Position numbers and translations under genes: made by a program. A DNA stretch of 48,199 nucleotides from Thermosipho sp. (in: thermotogales) (lineage in GTDB: Bacteria; Thermotogota; Thermotogae; Thermotogales; Fervidobacteriaceae). The notes below the pieces were generated by a model. It was not told the origin of the DNA. It saw only the letters and a program-made list of their open reading frames with translations, and did no database searches. Location: NCBI GenBank assembly GCA_030153605.1, contig JASKLO010000009.1, positions 1 to 48,199 of the forward strand, given 5' to 3'. Positions 17,639 through 26,625 of the stretch are shown piece by piece; the first letter of the stretch is position 1; each line of letters opens with the position of its first letter.

Positions 17639-18340
17639 ATGCAAAGTAAAAGCACTTTAGTTAAAAAATTTTTTAATTCAATTTCATCAAAATACGATCA
17701 AATAAATTCCATTATCTCATTTGGGATGGATAACTTATGGAGAAAAAAAGCTATTAAAATTGCAAAAATAAATAAAAATGATAAATGTTTGGATTTATGT
17801 TGTGGAACCGGAAAATTTGCTCATCAAATTTCCAAAATTGTTTCCAGTAATCAAATTGTTTATGGACTAGATATTTCTGAAAAAATGCTCGAAATTGCTA
17901 TAAAAAAAAGTAAAGCAAAACCTTTAAAAAATGTTCAATTTATTTTAGGTGATGCGATGAAGCTACCTTTTGAAAATGATTTTTTTGATGTAGTTATTAC
18001 CGGTTGGGGGTTAAGAAACATTCCAGATATTAATGTAGCACTATCGGAAATAAATAGAGTGCTTAAATCTGGTGGTAAATTTGTAGCTTTAGATATGGGA
18101 AAACCAAAAAATTTTTTAATTAAAAAACTTTTTTGGTTTTATCTCAAATATATCGTTCCATTAATTGGAGGAATATTTTCTAAAAATAAACAAGCTTATA
18201 TTTATTTATATGAATCCTCAAAAAAATTCCCTTCCCCTGAAGAATTAATTAAATTATTATCAAAAAATGGTTTTAAAAACACAAAGTATCTTAACCTGGG
18301 TTTTGGAGCAGTAGTAATAATATATGGTGAAAAAAATTAA
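17639..18340 (+). CDS. UbiE/MenG-family SAM-dependent methyltransferase
   Basis: A 233-residue class I methyltransferase closely following the MenG/UbiE pattern: F-F-N-S-I-S-S-K-Y-D near the N-terminus, the SAM-binding CLDLCCGTGKFA, LDISEKML, GDAMKLPF, and the family-typical ITGWGLRNIPD and FPSPEEL segments. MenG methylates demethylmenaquinone. No other quinone gene is present and most Thermotogales are not known to make quinones, so the true substrate is uncertain. ATG 17639 is chosen for its GGAAAGG site; the open frame reaches to 17600, directly behind the binding-protein relic. Confidence 0.85.
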   Translation: MQSKSTLVKKFFNSISSKYDQINSIISFGMDNLWRKKAIKIAKINKNDKCLDLCCGTGKFAHQISKIVSSNQIVYGLDISEKMLEIAIKKSKAKPLKNVQFILGDAMKLPFENDFFDVVITGWGLRNIPDINVALSEINRVLKSGGKFVALDMGKPKNFLIKKLFWFYLKYIVPLIGGIFSKNKQAYIYLYESSKKFPSPEELIKLLSKNGFKNTKYLNLGFGAVVIIYGEKN

Positions 18341-18381
18341 CCTTGTTATATAAGTAAATAATTATTTTCCCCAAGTATCTG

Positions 18382-18390
18382 TGATATACT
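18382..18390 (+). promoter_or_regulatory. Extended -10 promoter motif
   Basis: TGATATACT, an extended -10 element, lies 36 bp upstream of the DegT aminotransferase start, in the first gap of any size after the UbiE gene. No clear -35 is visible. Confidence 0.4.
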
Positions 18391-18425
18391 TATAACAGTA
18401 AAAATTTATTTATGGAGGAAGCAAA

Positions 18426-19562
18426 ATGAAAATTCCACTTTCTAACGCTTCAATTTCTAATGATGATATTAAAGAAGTTTTAAAAGTTTTAAAAAGTGGT
18501 AGATTAGCATTGGGACCTTATTTAGAAAAATTTGAAAATATTGTAGCAAACTATGTTGGCACAAGATATGCTGTAGCAGTAAATAGTGGAACATCAGCAT
18601 TACACTTAATTTTAAAATCTTTATCATTTCAGGAAAATGACATTTTATTAGTTCCTTCCTTTACTTTTATTGCTTCAGCGAATGTGGCTCTTTTTGAAAA
18701 AGGTCTACCGATATTTATAGATATAGAAAAAGATACTTGTAATATAGATCCGAACGCTTTAGAAGATTTTCTAGAAAAAGTATATTCGGGAAAAACTATT
18801 TATAATCCAAAAAAAGTTAAATTTCTAATGGCAGTGGATATTTTTGGTCATCCTTTAGATTGGGAAAAAATTCAAGCAATTTCTAAAAAATATTACTTGC
18901 AAGTTATTGAGGATTCTTGTGAAGCTTTAGGTAGTGAATACAAAGAAAAAAAATGTGGTACCTTTGGTAAAGCTGGCGCTTTTGCCTTTTATCCTAACAA
19001 ACAAATAACAACTGGAGAAGGAGGAATAATTGTTACTAACGATGAAAAAATCGCAGAGCTTTCAAAAGCAATGCGTAATCAAGGAAGAATGGGGACAGGT
19101 TGGCTTTCACATGAAGTTATTGGATTCAATTATAGACTTGATGAAATGTCAGCTGCTCTTGGTTTTTCTCAAATGAAAAAAATTGAGTCAATATTGAAAA
19201 AAAGAGCCAAGGTTGCTGAATATTATAATAAAATTCTAGACTTTGTAGAAACTCCTGTTGTTAAAGAATATGTTTCTAATATGTCTTGGTTTATATATGT
19301 TATAAAGCTTCCAAAATATTCTAATAGAGATAAAATTATAAAATTTTTAGCTGAAAAATCAATTGAAACTAGAGATTATTTTGCACCTGTTCATTTACAA
19401 CCATTGTATAAAAAACTAGGATGGAAAGAAGGTATGTTACCTGTCACCGAAGAAATTTCAAAAAGAACTCTAGCTTTGCCTTTCTATACTGATCTAAAGC
19501 CTGAACAACAAGATTATATAGCCTTTTATTTAAAAAAGGCATTAGAATTATTTACCTCTTGA
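18426..19562 (+). CDS. DegT/DnrJ/EryC1/StrS family aminotransferase
   Basis: PLP-dependent aminotransferase of the sugar-aminotransferase type, 378 residues. VNSGTSALH is at 52-60, the internal aldimine Lys192 is in FYPNKQITTGEGG, and the C-terminal TRDYFAPVHLQPLYKKLG segment is family-typical. Members usually aminate nucleotide-linked keto sugars for surface glycans. Here there are no epimerase, dehydratase or glycosyltransferase genes nearby, so its substrate is open. ATG 18426 has a TGGAGGAAG site. The TGA stop is followed at once by lnt, suggesting joint transcription with an envelope gene. Confidence 0.9.
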   Translation: MKIPLSNASISNDDIKEVLKVLKSGRLALGPYLEKFENIVANYVGTRYAVAVNSGTSALHLILKSLSFQENDILLVPSFTFIASANVALFEKGLPIFIDIEKDTCNIDPNALEDFLEKVYSGKTIYNPKKVKFLMAVDIFGHPLDWEKIQAISKKYYLQVIEDSCEALGSEYKEKKCGTFGKAGAFAFYPNKQITTGEGGIIVTNDEKIAELSKAMRNQGRMGTGWLSHEVIGFNYRLDEMSAALGFSQMKKIESILKKRAKVAEYYNKILDFVETPVVKEYVSNMSWFIYVIKLPKYSNRDKIIKFLAEKSIETRDYFAPVHLQPLYKKLGWKEGMLPVTEEISKRTLALPFYTDLKPEQQDYIAFYLKKALELFTS

Positions 19563-19573
19563 GAGGCGATAAT

Positions 19574-21052
19574 ATGATATTTATAATTCTTGCATCATTA
19601 TTCACTACCTTGTCTATGCCTGGCTTTTTATGGGGAGGTTTTGTTTGGTTTTCTCTTGTGTTTTTATTTAAAGGTCTTGAAAATAAAAATTTATTTTTTT
19701 CAGCACTATATTCATTTGTTTTTTATTACCTTTTCACATTTTTCTCCTTGTTTTGGGTAATCCCAGTTTTAACAAAAAACTTCCCAGAATTTTTTGGAAA
19801 TTTTAATAGTTTAGCAGGTTTTGGAGTTTACTTGCTTCTTTGTTTAATAGAAGCAGTTCCTTTTCTTATATTCGGAATATTATATGGTTATTTCCTCCCA
19901 AAAATACAAGGCAAGTTTAGTAAAGCTTTATTTGTCGCTTCTATCTTTACTATTTCTGACTATTTAAGAGGAATAGGAGAACTGGGTTTTACTGGTGGAA
20001 AACTTTCCGACGCTTTATTTAGGGATGTAGGAATTATTCAGCTTGTATCTGTGTTCGGAACTGTGGGCTTAACTTTTTTGATTGTATTTATAAATTTTTT
20101 AATCTACCTTAATTTTAAAAATTTCAATAAACTCCTATTAAGTATAACTCTATCAATTTCATTCATTTACTTGATAAATTCTATAGTAGTATCTTTTTTA
20201 CCTTTAAATAAATCTGACATTCCAATTGTTGCTGTACAAACAAATTATGATCAGTTGATAAAATACTCGAAACCAAGCCAAGAAATATTAAATGATATCT
20301 CCAATATCATACAAAAAACTCCAAACTATCTTCACATCTTTCCAGAAGCTACCTTTCCTTCTGAAGATATCAGATTTACTAAAATTGAAAATAATTTAAA
20401 AGAAATAAGTCTCAAGAAACCAATAATAATAGGATTTCCTATTTCTCAAGAAGATAAAAATTTTAATAGTGCGTCAGTCTACGCCAATGGAAAAAATCTA
20501 GGCCATTATGACAAAATTAAACTTTTTCCATTTGTTGAATTTTTGCCATATAACAAAATTTTTGAAAAATTCACATTTTTAAAAGGAATTCTATACTTTA
20601 CACCAGGCAATGATGAAAAAATTTTTGAAATTCCAAATTATCCCAAAGCTGGTATTCAAATATGTTTTGAATCTTACTTTCCAGAAATTTCCCGAAAGCT
20701 TTCATTAAATGGTGCAGAATTTCTAATAACAATTACAAATGATGGATGGTATGATTTTGATATCGCTTTATGGCAACATTTTTCTAAAAGTGTTTTTAGA
20801 GCAATAGAAAATAGAAAATATATGATCCAAGTTTCAAATAAAGGAATTACTGGGTTAATAGATAAGTATGGAAGAATCATCCAAATTCTTCCTCCAAGAA
20901 CAGAAAAGTTTGCGATTTTCAATGTTGCTCCTAGTAACGAAAAAACCTTATACACTATTTTTGGAGATTGGTTTATAATTATTTCGTTAATACTTGCAAT
21001 ATTAATTCCTTTGCTTTTCAAAAATTACAACAAAAAATTTTCAAAATTGTGA
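19574..21052 (+). CDS. lnt: Apolipoprotein N-acyltransferase
   Basis: Adds the third acyl chain to the N-terminal cysteine of lipoproteins at the inner membrane. The chain is 492 residues from ATG 19574 (GAGAGG site). The first roughly 205 residues are strongly hydrophobic with about six helices. A periplasmic nitrilase-like domain follows with the triad Glu258 (FPEATFP), Lys314 (YDKIKLFPF) and Cys364 (IQICFES), and there is a last transmembrane helix at the C-terminus. Presence of Lnt fits a cell with an outer envelope (toga). Confidence 0.95.
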   Translation: MIFIILASLFTTLSMPGFLWGGFVWFSLVFLFKGLENKNLFFSALYSFVFYYLFTFFSLFWVIPVLTKNFPEFFGNFNSLAGFGVYLLLCLIEAVPFLIFGILYGYFLPKIQGKFSKALFVASIFTISDYLRGIGELGFTGGKLSDALFRDVGIIQLVSVFGTVGLTFLIVFINFLIYLNFKNFNKLLLSITLSISFIYLINSIVVSFLPLNKSDIPIVAVQTNYDQLIKYSKPSQEILNDISNIIQKTPNYLHIFPEATFPSEDIRFTKIENNLKEISLKKPIIIGFPISQEDKNFNSASVYANGKNLGHYDKIKLFPFVEFLPYNKIFEKFTFLKGILYFTPGNDEKIFEIPNYPKAGIQICFESYFPEISRKLSLNGAEFLITITNDGWYDFDIALWQHFSKSVFRAIENRKYMIQVSNKGITGLIDKYGRIIQILPPRTEKFAIFNVAPSNEKTLYTIFGDWFIIISLILAILIPLLFKNYNKKFSKL

Positions 21053-21076
21053 TTTTAATAAGAGGAGGGTTTCGAA

Positions 21077-22372
21077 ATGAAAAGACTCCATCCGAAAGTT
21101 TTTAAATTACCAATAGATAAAATCAGAATGGGATATTACTCAGATAAGTATTTTACTAGATATGTTGAAATTTTAAAAAAAGATAATCATCATCCAATAG
21201 TTTATTATCAATTTTTCCCTCGACAAGATGCCGTTATTTGTGGAATTGATGAAGCTTTAGCGATTTTGAAATATTGTACAGGGTATTATAAAGATGAAGA
21301 AAAAGCTTCTGAAATTTTTTCTGAAATGATAAAAATTGATAAGCAAATTCAAAGTTATTCTGTTGAAGGAAATGTAAAAGAAATTATTAGCTTAACAAAG
21401 AAAAAATGGGATTTAAGGCTAAGATTAAATGATATTTGGGTTGACAAATGGCAAGATATAAACGTTAAAGCAGCTTTTGATGGAGATAAAGTAAGTGAGG
21501 GACAACCAATATTAACTATTGAAGGAGATCCAACTTATTTCGGTTATTTAGAAACTGTTTTGTTAGGTGTTATTGCTAGAGCTAGTAGTACCGCTACCGC
21601 GGTATATAGAGTTGTAAAAGCAGCAAATGGTAAACCTGTATTATTTTTTAGTGCAAGGTTCGACCATTATTGGGTTCAAGCAACTGACGGTTATGCAGCA
21701 TTAAAAGCTGGCGCCTTTGGAGTTTCTACTGATGCAAATGCAGACTATTGGGGAATTGAATCAATGGGTACAATTCCTCATGCTTTAATAGCTGCATATT
21801 ATGGTAGCACAGAAGACGCTTCTATAGCATTTAACAAATACATGCCTGATCATGTTAATAGAATTTTTCTAGTAGATTGGGATAACGATGTTATTAATAC
21901 AACTATCAGAGTTGTTAAAAAATTTTATGAACATATAATTGGGAAAGAATTTATTCCTGGAAAAACTGATCCATCTCCAATAATAGGCCCTGGAAAAGAT
22001 AAAATTTGGGGGGTTAGATTTGACACATCCGGGAACCTTAGAGATAAATCCGTAGTTCCAAAAGATGAAAGTTCATTTGGAGTTTGTCCTGAACTAGTTT
22101 GGAGAGCCAGGCAAGAATTTGACAAATTAGGTTTAAATGATTTAAAGATAGTAGTTTCAGGTGGCTTTGATGAAAACAAAATTGAATTGTTTGAAAAGCT
22201 TCAAGTTCCTGCAGATGTATATGGTGTGGGGTCAAAACTTCTTAGGAAAAAAGTCGATATTACAGCAGATATTGTTGAAGTAAACGGAAAACATTGCGCA
22301 AAAGTAGGAAGATATAAAAAAGATGCTTCTCATCTCTCAAAAGTTTCTTACAAATACTGGGAAGATGAATAA
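21077..22372 (+). CDS. pncB: Nicotinate phosphoribosyltransferase
   Basis: Converts nicotinate and PRPP to nicotinate mononucleotide, the salvage entry to NAD. It has 431 residues. Recognisable family stretches are YYSDKYFTR, the FFSARFDHYW region, STDANADYWGIESMGTIPHA, and the C-terminal DVYGVGSKLL phosphate-binding segment. ATG 21077 follows AGAGGAGGG and lies 24 bp after lnt. No NAD synthase or de novo genes are adjacent. It ends the short DegT-lnt-pncB run; no hairpin terminator is visible after it. Confidence 0.92.
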   Translation: MKRLHPKVFKLPIDKIRMGYYSDKYFTRYVEILKKDNHHPIVYYQFFPRQDAVICGIDEALAILKYCTGYYKDEEKASEIFSEMIKIDKQIQSYSVEGNVKEIISLTKKKWDLRLRLNDIWVDKWQDINVKAAFDGDKVSEGQPILTIEGDPTYFGYLETVLLGVIARASSTATAVYRVVKAANGKPVLFFSARFDHYWVQATDGYAALKAGAFGVSTDANADYWGIESMGTIPHALIAAYYGSTEDASIAFNKYMPDHVNRIFLVDWDNDVINTTIRVVKKFYEHIIGKEFIPGKTDPSPIIGPGKDKIWGVRFDTSGNLRDKSVVPKDESSFGVCPELVWRARQEFDKLGLNDLKIVVSGGFDENKIELFEKLQVPADVYGVGSKLLRKKVDITADIVEVNGKHCAKVGRYKKDASHLSKVSYKYWEDE

Positions 22373-22496
22373 ATTAGCATAAGATTGTTTTTTTATTAAA
22401 TTATATTCAAATTCACCTATAATTTTAAATTGTTGTTTTAAACGAATGTTTTATTAAAGCTTATATAGTGTTAAAATAAAAATTGGAGATGATATA

Positions 22497-23804
22497 ATGT
22501 GGAAAAAATTAAAAGAAGTTGAAGGTGAAATTCAAGCAAAAATGCTTGAAGATTTTTTAAAAGCAAATGGGGTCCCAGCTGTAACAAAAATTATTGATGG
22601 ACCGTTTCCTAAAGCTTATTTTGGTTCATCTACTTTTTTTGCAATTTATGTTATGCAAAAAGACCTTGAAAAAGCAAATAATTTATTGAATTCCATTAAA
22701 AAGGAGGAATTAGAAATGAAATATACTGTTTTGCATGAGGAACATATCAAACTCGGTGCAAAAATGGTGGAATTTGCAGGATTTCACATGCCTGTTCAAT
22801 ACAAAGGAATAAAAGACGAAGTTTTGACTGTTCGAAACAAAGTTGGTATGTTTGACGTTTCACATATGGGAGAAATTTTTGTAAGTGGATCCGAGTCTAC
22901 AGATTTTGTAAATTTTTTAATTACTAACGATTTTAAATCTATTAACCCTGGACAAATAGTTTATACAGCTATGTGTAATGAAAATGGAGGTTTTGTAGAT
23001 GACCTACTTGCATATAAGATTTCTGAAAATAAGGCTATGTTAGTTGTTAATGCATCTAATATTGAAAAAGATTTCAATTGGATGTCAACTATTGCTGAAA
23101 AGTTTGATGTGCATCTTGAAAATAGATCTGATGACTATTCTTTAATCGCTGTTCAAGGCCCTAAAGCTCAAGAATTTTTGCAAAATTTAACTGATTTAAA
23201 CCTTGATAGTATCGAATATTATTGCTTTGAATTTGGAAAAATTAATGGGATAGATGCAATTATTTCAAGAACAGGTTATACTGGTGAAGACGGTTTTGAA
23301 ATTTATACTACTAATTCAAGTGGAATTATTGAATTATGGAGAAAATTATTAGAAATGGGAGTAGAACCAGCAGGATTGGGTGCTCGCGATACACTTAGGT
23401 TAGAAGCATCACTTTTGTTATATGGTAATGATATGGATGAAACAGTTACACCTCTTGAAGCAGGAATAAAATGGGCAGTAAAATTTGATAAAGATTTTAT
23501 GGGGAAAACCGCACTTGAAAAACAACTTGAGGAAGGATTACAAAGAAGACTAAGAGGTTTTGTATTAATTGATAAGGGTATTGCAAGGCACGGTTATAAA
23601 GTTTTTAAAAATGGCGAAGAAATAGGCTATGTAACAAGTGGAACTTATTCTCCAACACTTGACAAATCAATTGGAATGGCAATGATAAAAAAAGGATTTA
23701 AATCTGGAGATATTATTGAAATAGAAATTAGGAATAAATTAATTAAAGCTGAAATTGTAAAAATGCCTTTCTATCGTGGAAGTGTTAGAAGTAAGAAAAA
23801 ATAA
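22497..23804 (+). CDS. gcvT: DUF2007 domain fused to glycine cleavage T protein
   Basis: Residues 1 to about 68 form a DUF2007-type domain (AKMLEDFLKANGVPAV, then FFAIYVMQKDLEKANNLL). From Met74 there is a complete 362-residue GcvT aminomethyltransferase with VEFAGFHMPVQY, MFDVSHMGE, ISRTGYTGEDGFEIY and LGARDTLRLEA, which moves the methylene group from the H protein to tetrahydrofolate. The reading frame is open throughout, but AAGGAGG (22701-22707) sits eight bases before the Met74 codon (22716), which is also the expected GcvT start. Two products, the fusion and free GcvT, are therefore likely. First gene of a long operon with gcvPA and gcvPB. Confidence 0.92.
   Translation: MWKKLKEVEGEIQAKMLEDFLKANGVPAVTKIIDGPFPKAYFGSSTFFAIYVMQKDLEKANNLLNSIKKEELEMKYTVLHEEHIKLGAKMVEFAGFHMPVQYKGIKDEVLTVRNKVGMFDVSHMGEIFVSGSESTDFVNFLITNDFKSINPGQIVYTAMCNENGGFVDDLLAYKISENKAMLVVNASNIEKDFNWMSTIAEKFDVHLENRSDDYSLIAVQGPKAQEFLQNLTDLNLDSIEYYCFEFGKINGIDAIISRTGYTGEDGFEIYTTNSSGIIELWRKLLEMGVEPAGLGARDTLRLEASLLLYGNDMDETVTPLEAGIKWAVKFDKDFMGKTALEKQLEEGLQRRLRGFVLIDKGIARHGYKVFKNGEEIGYVTSGTYSPTLDKSIGMAMIKKGFKSGDIIEIEIRNKLIKAEIVKMPFYRGSVRSKKK
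22701..22718 (+). promoter_or_regulatory. Internal ribosome binding site and start codon for stand-alone GcvT
   Basis: A perfect AAGGAGG is followed by eight bases and ATG (22716-22718), in frame within the DUF2007-GcvT reading frame. The product would begin MKYTVLHEEHIKLGAK, the normal start of GcvT. Confidence 0.75.
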
Positions 23805-23833
23805 AATTTACATAAATTGAAAGGATGGTGAAT

Positions 23834-25153
23834 ATGCATAGATACATTCCTCATACACCAGAAGAAATAAATGAAATGCTTAAAGAAATAGGCATAAATT
23901 CATTAGAAGATTTATATGTTGGGGTTCCTAGAACTATAGATGACTATAATTTAGAAAATGGAAAAGATGAGTTCACTGTTAAAAAAGAATTAATAAACTT
24001 AAGCAAAGAAAATAAACTTTTTGAATTGGAAAATATTTTTGCAGGTGCAGGTACATACTATCATTTTATTCCTACTGTAGTTGAAACACTAGCTAACAAT
24101 CAAAGGTTTGTCACAGCCTATACTCCTTATCAAGCTGAAGTTTCACAAGGAACTTTACAATCTTTATTTGAATACCAGACAATGATGTGCGAGCTTACTG
24201 GAATGGAAGTAGCAAATTCTTCAATGTATGATGGAGCAACCGCTCTTGCTGAAGCTATGTTAATGGCTGTAAGAATTAATAACAAAACAAAAATTTTAGC
24301 AGCCAGTTCAATTAATCCTGAATATTTATTTACAAGCAGGACTTACTGTACTCCTCAAAATATAGAAATTCAAGAAATAAAATGGGATGAAAATGGCGAA
24401 GTGGATATTAACGATTTAAAAAATAAAATTGACAGTAATACGTCAGCTGTAGTTGTTGGATATCCAAATTTCTTTGGCATTATTGAAGATCTGAAAAAAA
24501 TAAAAGAAGCTATTCCTGAAAATATTATTTTTATCGTAGTTAGCGAGCCAATATCTTTATCTATTCTCGAAGCTCCAGGAAAATTAGGAGCAGATATTGT
24601 AGTTGGTGAGGGGCAAGCTTTAGGTATTACTCCAAACTTTGGAGGGCCTGGAATAGGATTTTTTACTACTCTTGAAAAATATGTTAGAAAAATGCCTGGA
24701 AGAATTATTGGTGAAACTAAAGACGTAGATGGTAAAAAAGGATATGTAATGATTCTTCAAACCAGGGAACAACATATAAGACGTGCTAGAGCAACTTCTA
24801 ATATTTGTTCTAACCATGCTTTAATGGCTTTAACAAACGCAATTTATATGTCAGTAATGGGGCCCAGTGGTCTAAAAAAAGTTGCTAAAATGTCATATAA
24901 TGCTGCACATTATCTTGCAAAAAAATTGGAAGAAAAGGGTTATAAATTGACTTTTAAAGGGCCTTTCTTTAATGAATTTGTATTTAACGCTGGAGAAAAT
25001 TATTATGAAAGATGGAAAAAATTGTCAGAAAATGGTATTTTAGGGCCTTTACCTTTAGAAAAATCACTCCCGAATTTTAAAAATAAAGCCCTGGCATGTT
25101 GTACTGAAGTTAATACTAAAGAAAGTATAGACAATCTTTTAAGACATTTTTAA
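23834..25153 (+). CDS. gcvPA: Glycine dehydrogenase (decarboxylating) subunit 1
   Basis: N-terminal half of the split P protein of the glycine cleavage system, 439 residues from ATG 23834 (GGATGGTGA upstream; the ATG three codons earlier is too close to a site). Family stretches RYIPHTPEEI, FAGAGTYYHFIPTVVE, YTPYQAEVSQGTLQ, NFGGPGIGFF and TREQHIRRARATSNICSN are all present. It pairs with GcvPB 18 bp downstream to decarboxylate glycine onto the lipoyl H protein. A gcvH gene, often placed between gcvT and gcvPA, is absent: the gap is only 29 bp. Confidence 0.96.
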   Translation: MHRYIPHTPEEINEMLKEIGINSLEDLYVGVPRTIDDYNLENGKDEFTVKKELINLSKENKLFELENIFAGAGTYYHFIPTVVETLANNQRFVTAYTPYQAEVSQGTLQSLFEYQTMMCELTGMEVANSSMYDGATALAEAMLMAVRINNKTKILAASSINPEYLFTSRTYCTPQNIEIQEIKWDENGEVDINDLKNKIDSNTSAVVVGYPNFFGIIEDLKKIKEAIPENIIFIVVSEPISLSILEAPGKLGADIVVGEGQALGITPNFGGPGIGFFTTLEKYVRKMPGRIIGETKDVDGKKGYVMILQTREQHIRRARATSNICSNHALMALTNAIYMSVMGPSGLKKVAKMSYNAAHYLAKKLEEKGYKLTFKGPFFNEFVFNAGENYYERWKKLSENGILGPLPLEKSLPNFKNKALACCTEVNTKESIDNLLRHF

Positions 25154-25171
25154 TCATTAGGAGGGATTTCA

Positions 25172-26614
25172 ATGACAATTTTTGAAATTTCAAAATCCAA
25201 TAGAATTGGTTATGAATTACCAGAAAATAATATAAATGATTTTGATCTAAATCTTCCAGAACATTTAATTAGAAAAGAAGATCCAAAACTTCCTCAAGTG
25301 AGTGAAGTCGACGTCGTAAGGCATTATACCAACTTGGCAGCCAAAAATTATGCTGTTGATGTTGGATTCTATCCTCTTGGTTCTTGTACAATGAAATACA
25401 ATCCAAAAATCAATGAAAAAATTGCTAATTTGGAAGGTTTTTCTATGATTCATCCTTTTCAACCTCATGAAACCACTCAAGGCGCCTTAAAATTGATGTT
25501 TGAATTAAAAGAAATGCTTTGTGAAATCACTGGTATGGATGATATGACATTAATACCATCAGCTGGGGCTCATGGTGAGCTTACAGGTATGTTAATTGCA
25601 AGAGCCTATCATTTAAGCAGAGGGGATACAAAACGCACTAAAGCAATTGTTCCTGATAGTGCTCATGGTACTAATCCTGCTTCAGCAGCAATGGCAGGTT
25701 TTGAAGTTGTTGAGATTAAATCAGGACCAGATGGAAGAGTCGATCTTGAAGAACTTAAAAATGCTTTAGATGAAAATGTTGCAGTTTTAATGCTTACTAA
25801 TCCAAATACCCTTGGTTTATTTGAGAAAGATATTCTGAAAATTTCTGAAATGGTCCACGAAAAAGGAGCACTTTTATATTATGATGGAGCTAATTTAAAC
25901 GCACTTTTAGGTATAACTCGCCCTGGAGACATGGGATTTGATATAGTACATTTAAATCTTCACAAAACTTTCAGTACTCCTCACGGAATGGGAGGCCCAG
26001 GAAGCGGACCAGTTGGGGTCAAAAAACACTTAGCTAAATTTTTACCTATCCCTGAAATTGTTAAAGAAAACGAGGAATACAAATTAAATTACAATAAACC
26101 AGATAGTATTGGTTTCATCAGAAGTAATTATGGGAACTTTTCAGTTATGGTTAGAGCTTATACATATTTGAAAACTATGGGTAAAGATGGTTTGAAAAAA
26201 GTAGGACAAATGGCAGTTTTAAATGCAAATTACTTAAGAAAAAAAGTTGAAAAAATTATGGAAATTGCTTATCCAGATTTTTGTATGCACGAATTTGTTT
26301 CTACTTGCGAAAAATTTACTAAAGAAACTGGAGTAAAGGCTCTTGATATTGCAAAAAGGCTTCTTGATTACGGCGTTCATGCACCTACAATGTATTTCCC
26401 ATTAATTGTTCATGAAGATTTCATGATAGAACCTACTGAAACTGAAAGCAAAGATACCTTAGATAAATTTGCTGAAATTCTTTCAAAAATCTTTGAAGAA
26501 GCAAAGGAAAATCCTGACTTTGTAAAAAATGCTCCTTATAATACTCCTGTAAGAAGATTAGATGATGTATCAGCTTCAAGAAAACCTGTTTTTAGATTTA
26601 ATTTTGGAAAGTGA
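25172..26614 (+). CDS. gcvPB: Glycine dehydrogenase (decarboxylating) subunit 2
   Basis: C-terminal, PLP-carrying half of the split P protein, 480 residues. Lys265 in [12 protein letters not shown] holds the PLP, followed by the glycine-rich GMGGPGSGP loop; [14 protein letters not shown] and [14 protein letters not shown] are also typical. ATG 25172 has a TAGGAGGG site. Together with GcvPA and GcvT it lacks only the H protein and dihydrolipoamide dehydrogenase, which must be elsewhere. Confidence 0.97.
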   Translation: MTIFEISKSNRIGYELPENNINDFDLNLPEHLIRKEDPKLPQVSEVDVVRHYTNLAAKNYAVDVGFYPLGSCTMKYNPKINEKIANLEGFSMIHPFQPHETTQGALKLMFELKEMLCEITGMDDMTLIPSAGAHGELTGMLIARAYHLSRGDTKRTKAIVPDSAHGTNPASAAMAGFEVVEIKSGPDGRVDLEELKNALDENVAVLMLTNPNTLGLFEKDILKISEMVHEKGALLYYDGANLNALLGITRPGDMGFDIVHLNLHKTFSTPHGMGGPGSGPVGVKKHLAKFLPIPEIVKENEEYKLNYNKPDSIGFIRSNYGNFSVMVRAYTYLKTMGKDGLKKVGQMAVLNANYLRKKVEKIMEIAYPDFCMHEFVSTCEKFTKETGVKALDIAKRLLDYGVHAPTMYFPLIVHEDFMIEPTETESKDTLDKFAEILSKIFEEAKENPDFVKNAPYNTPVRRLDDVSASRKPVFRFNFGK

Positions 26615-26625
26615 GGTAAAATATA

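Noticed and set aside
22373-22496. Possible glycine riboswitch before the gcvT operon
   Set aside because: The leader is AT-rich and has none of the GC-rich conserved blocks of the glycine aptamer.
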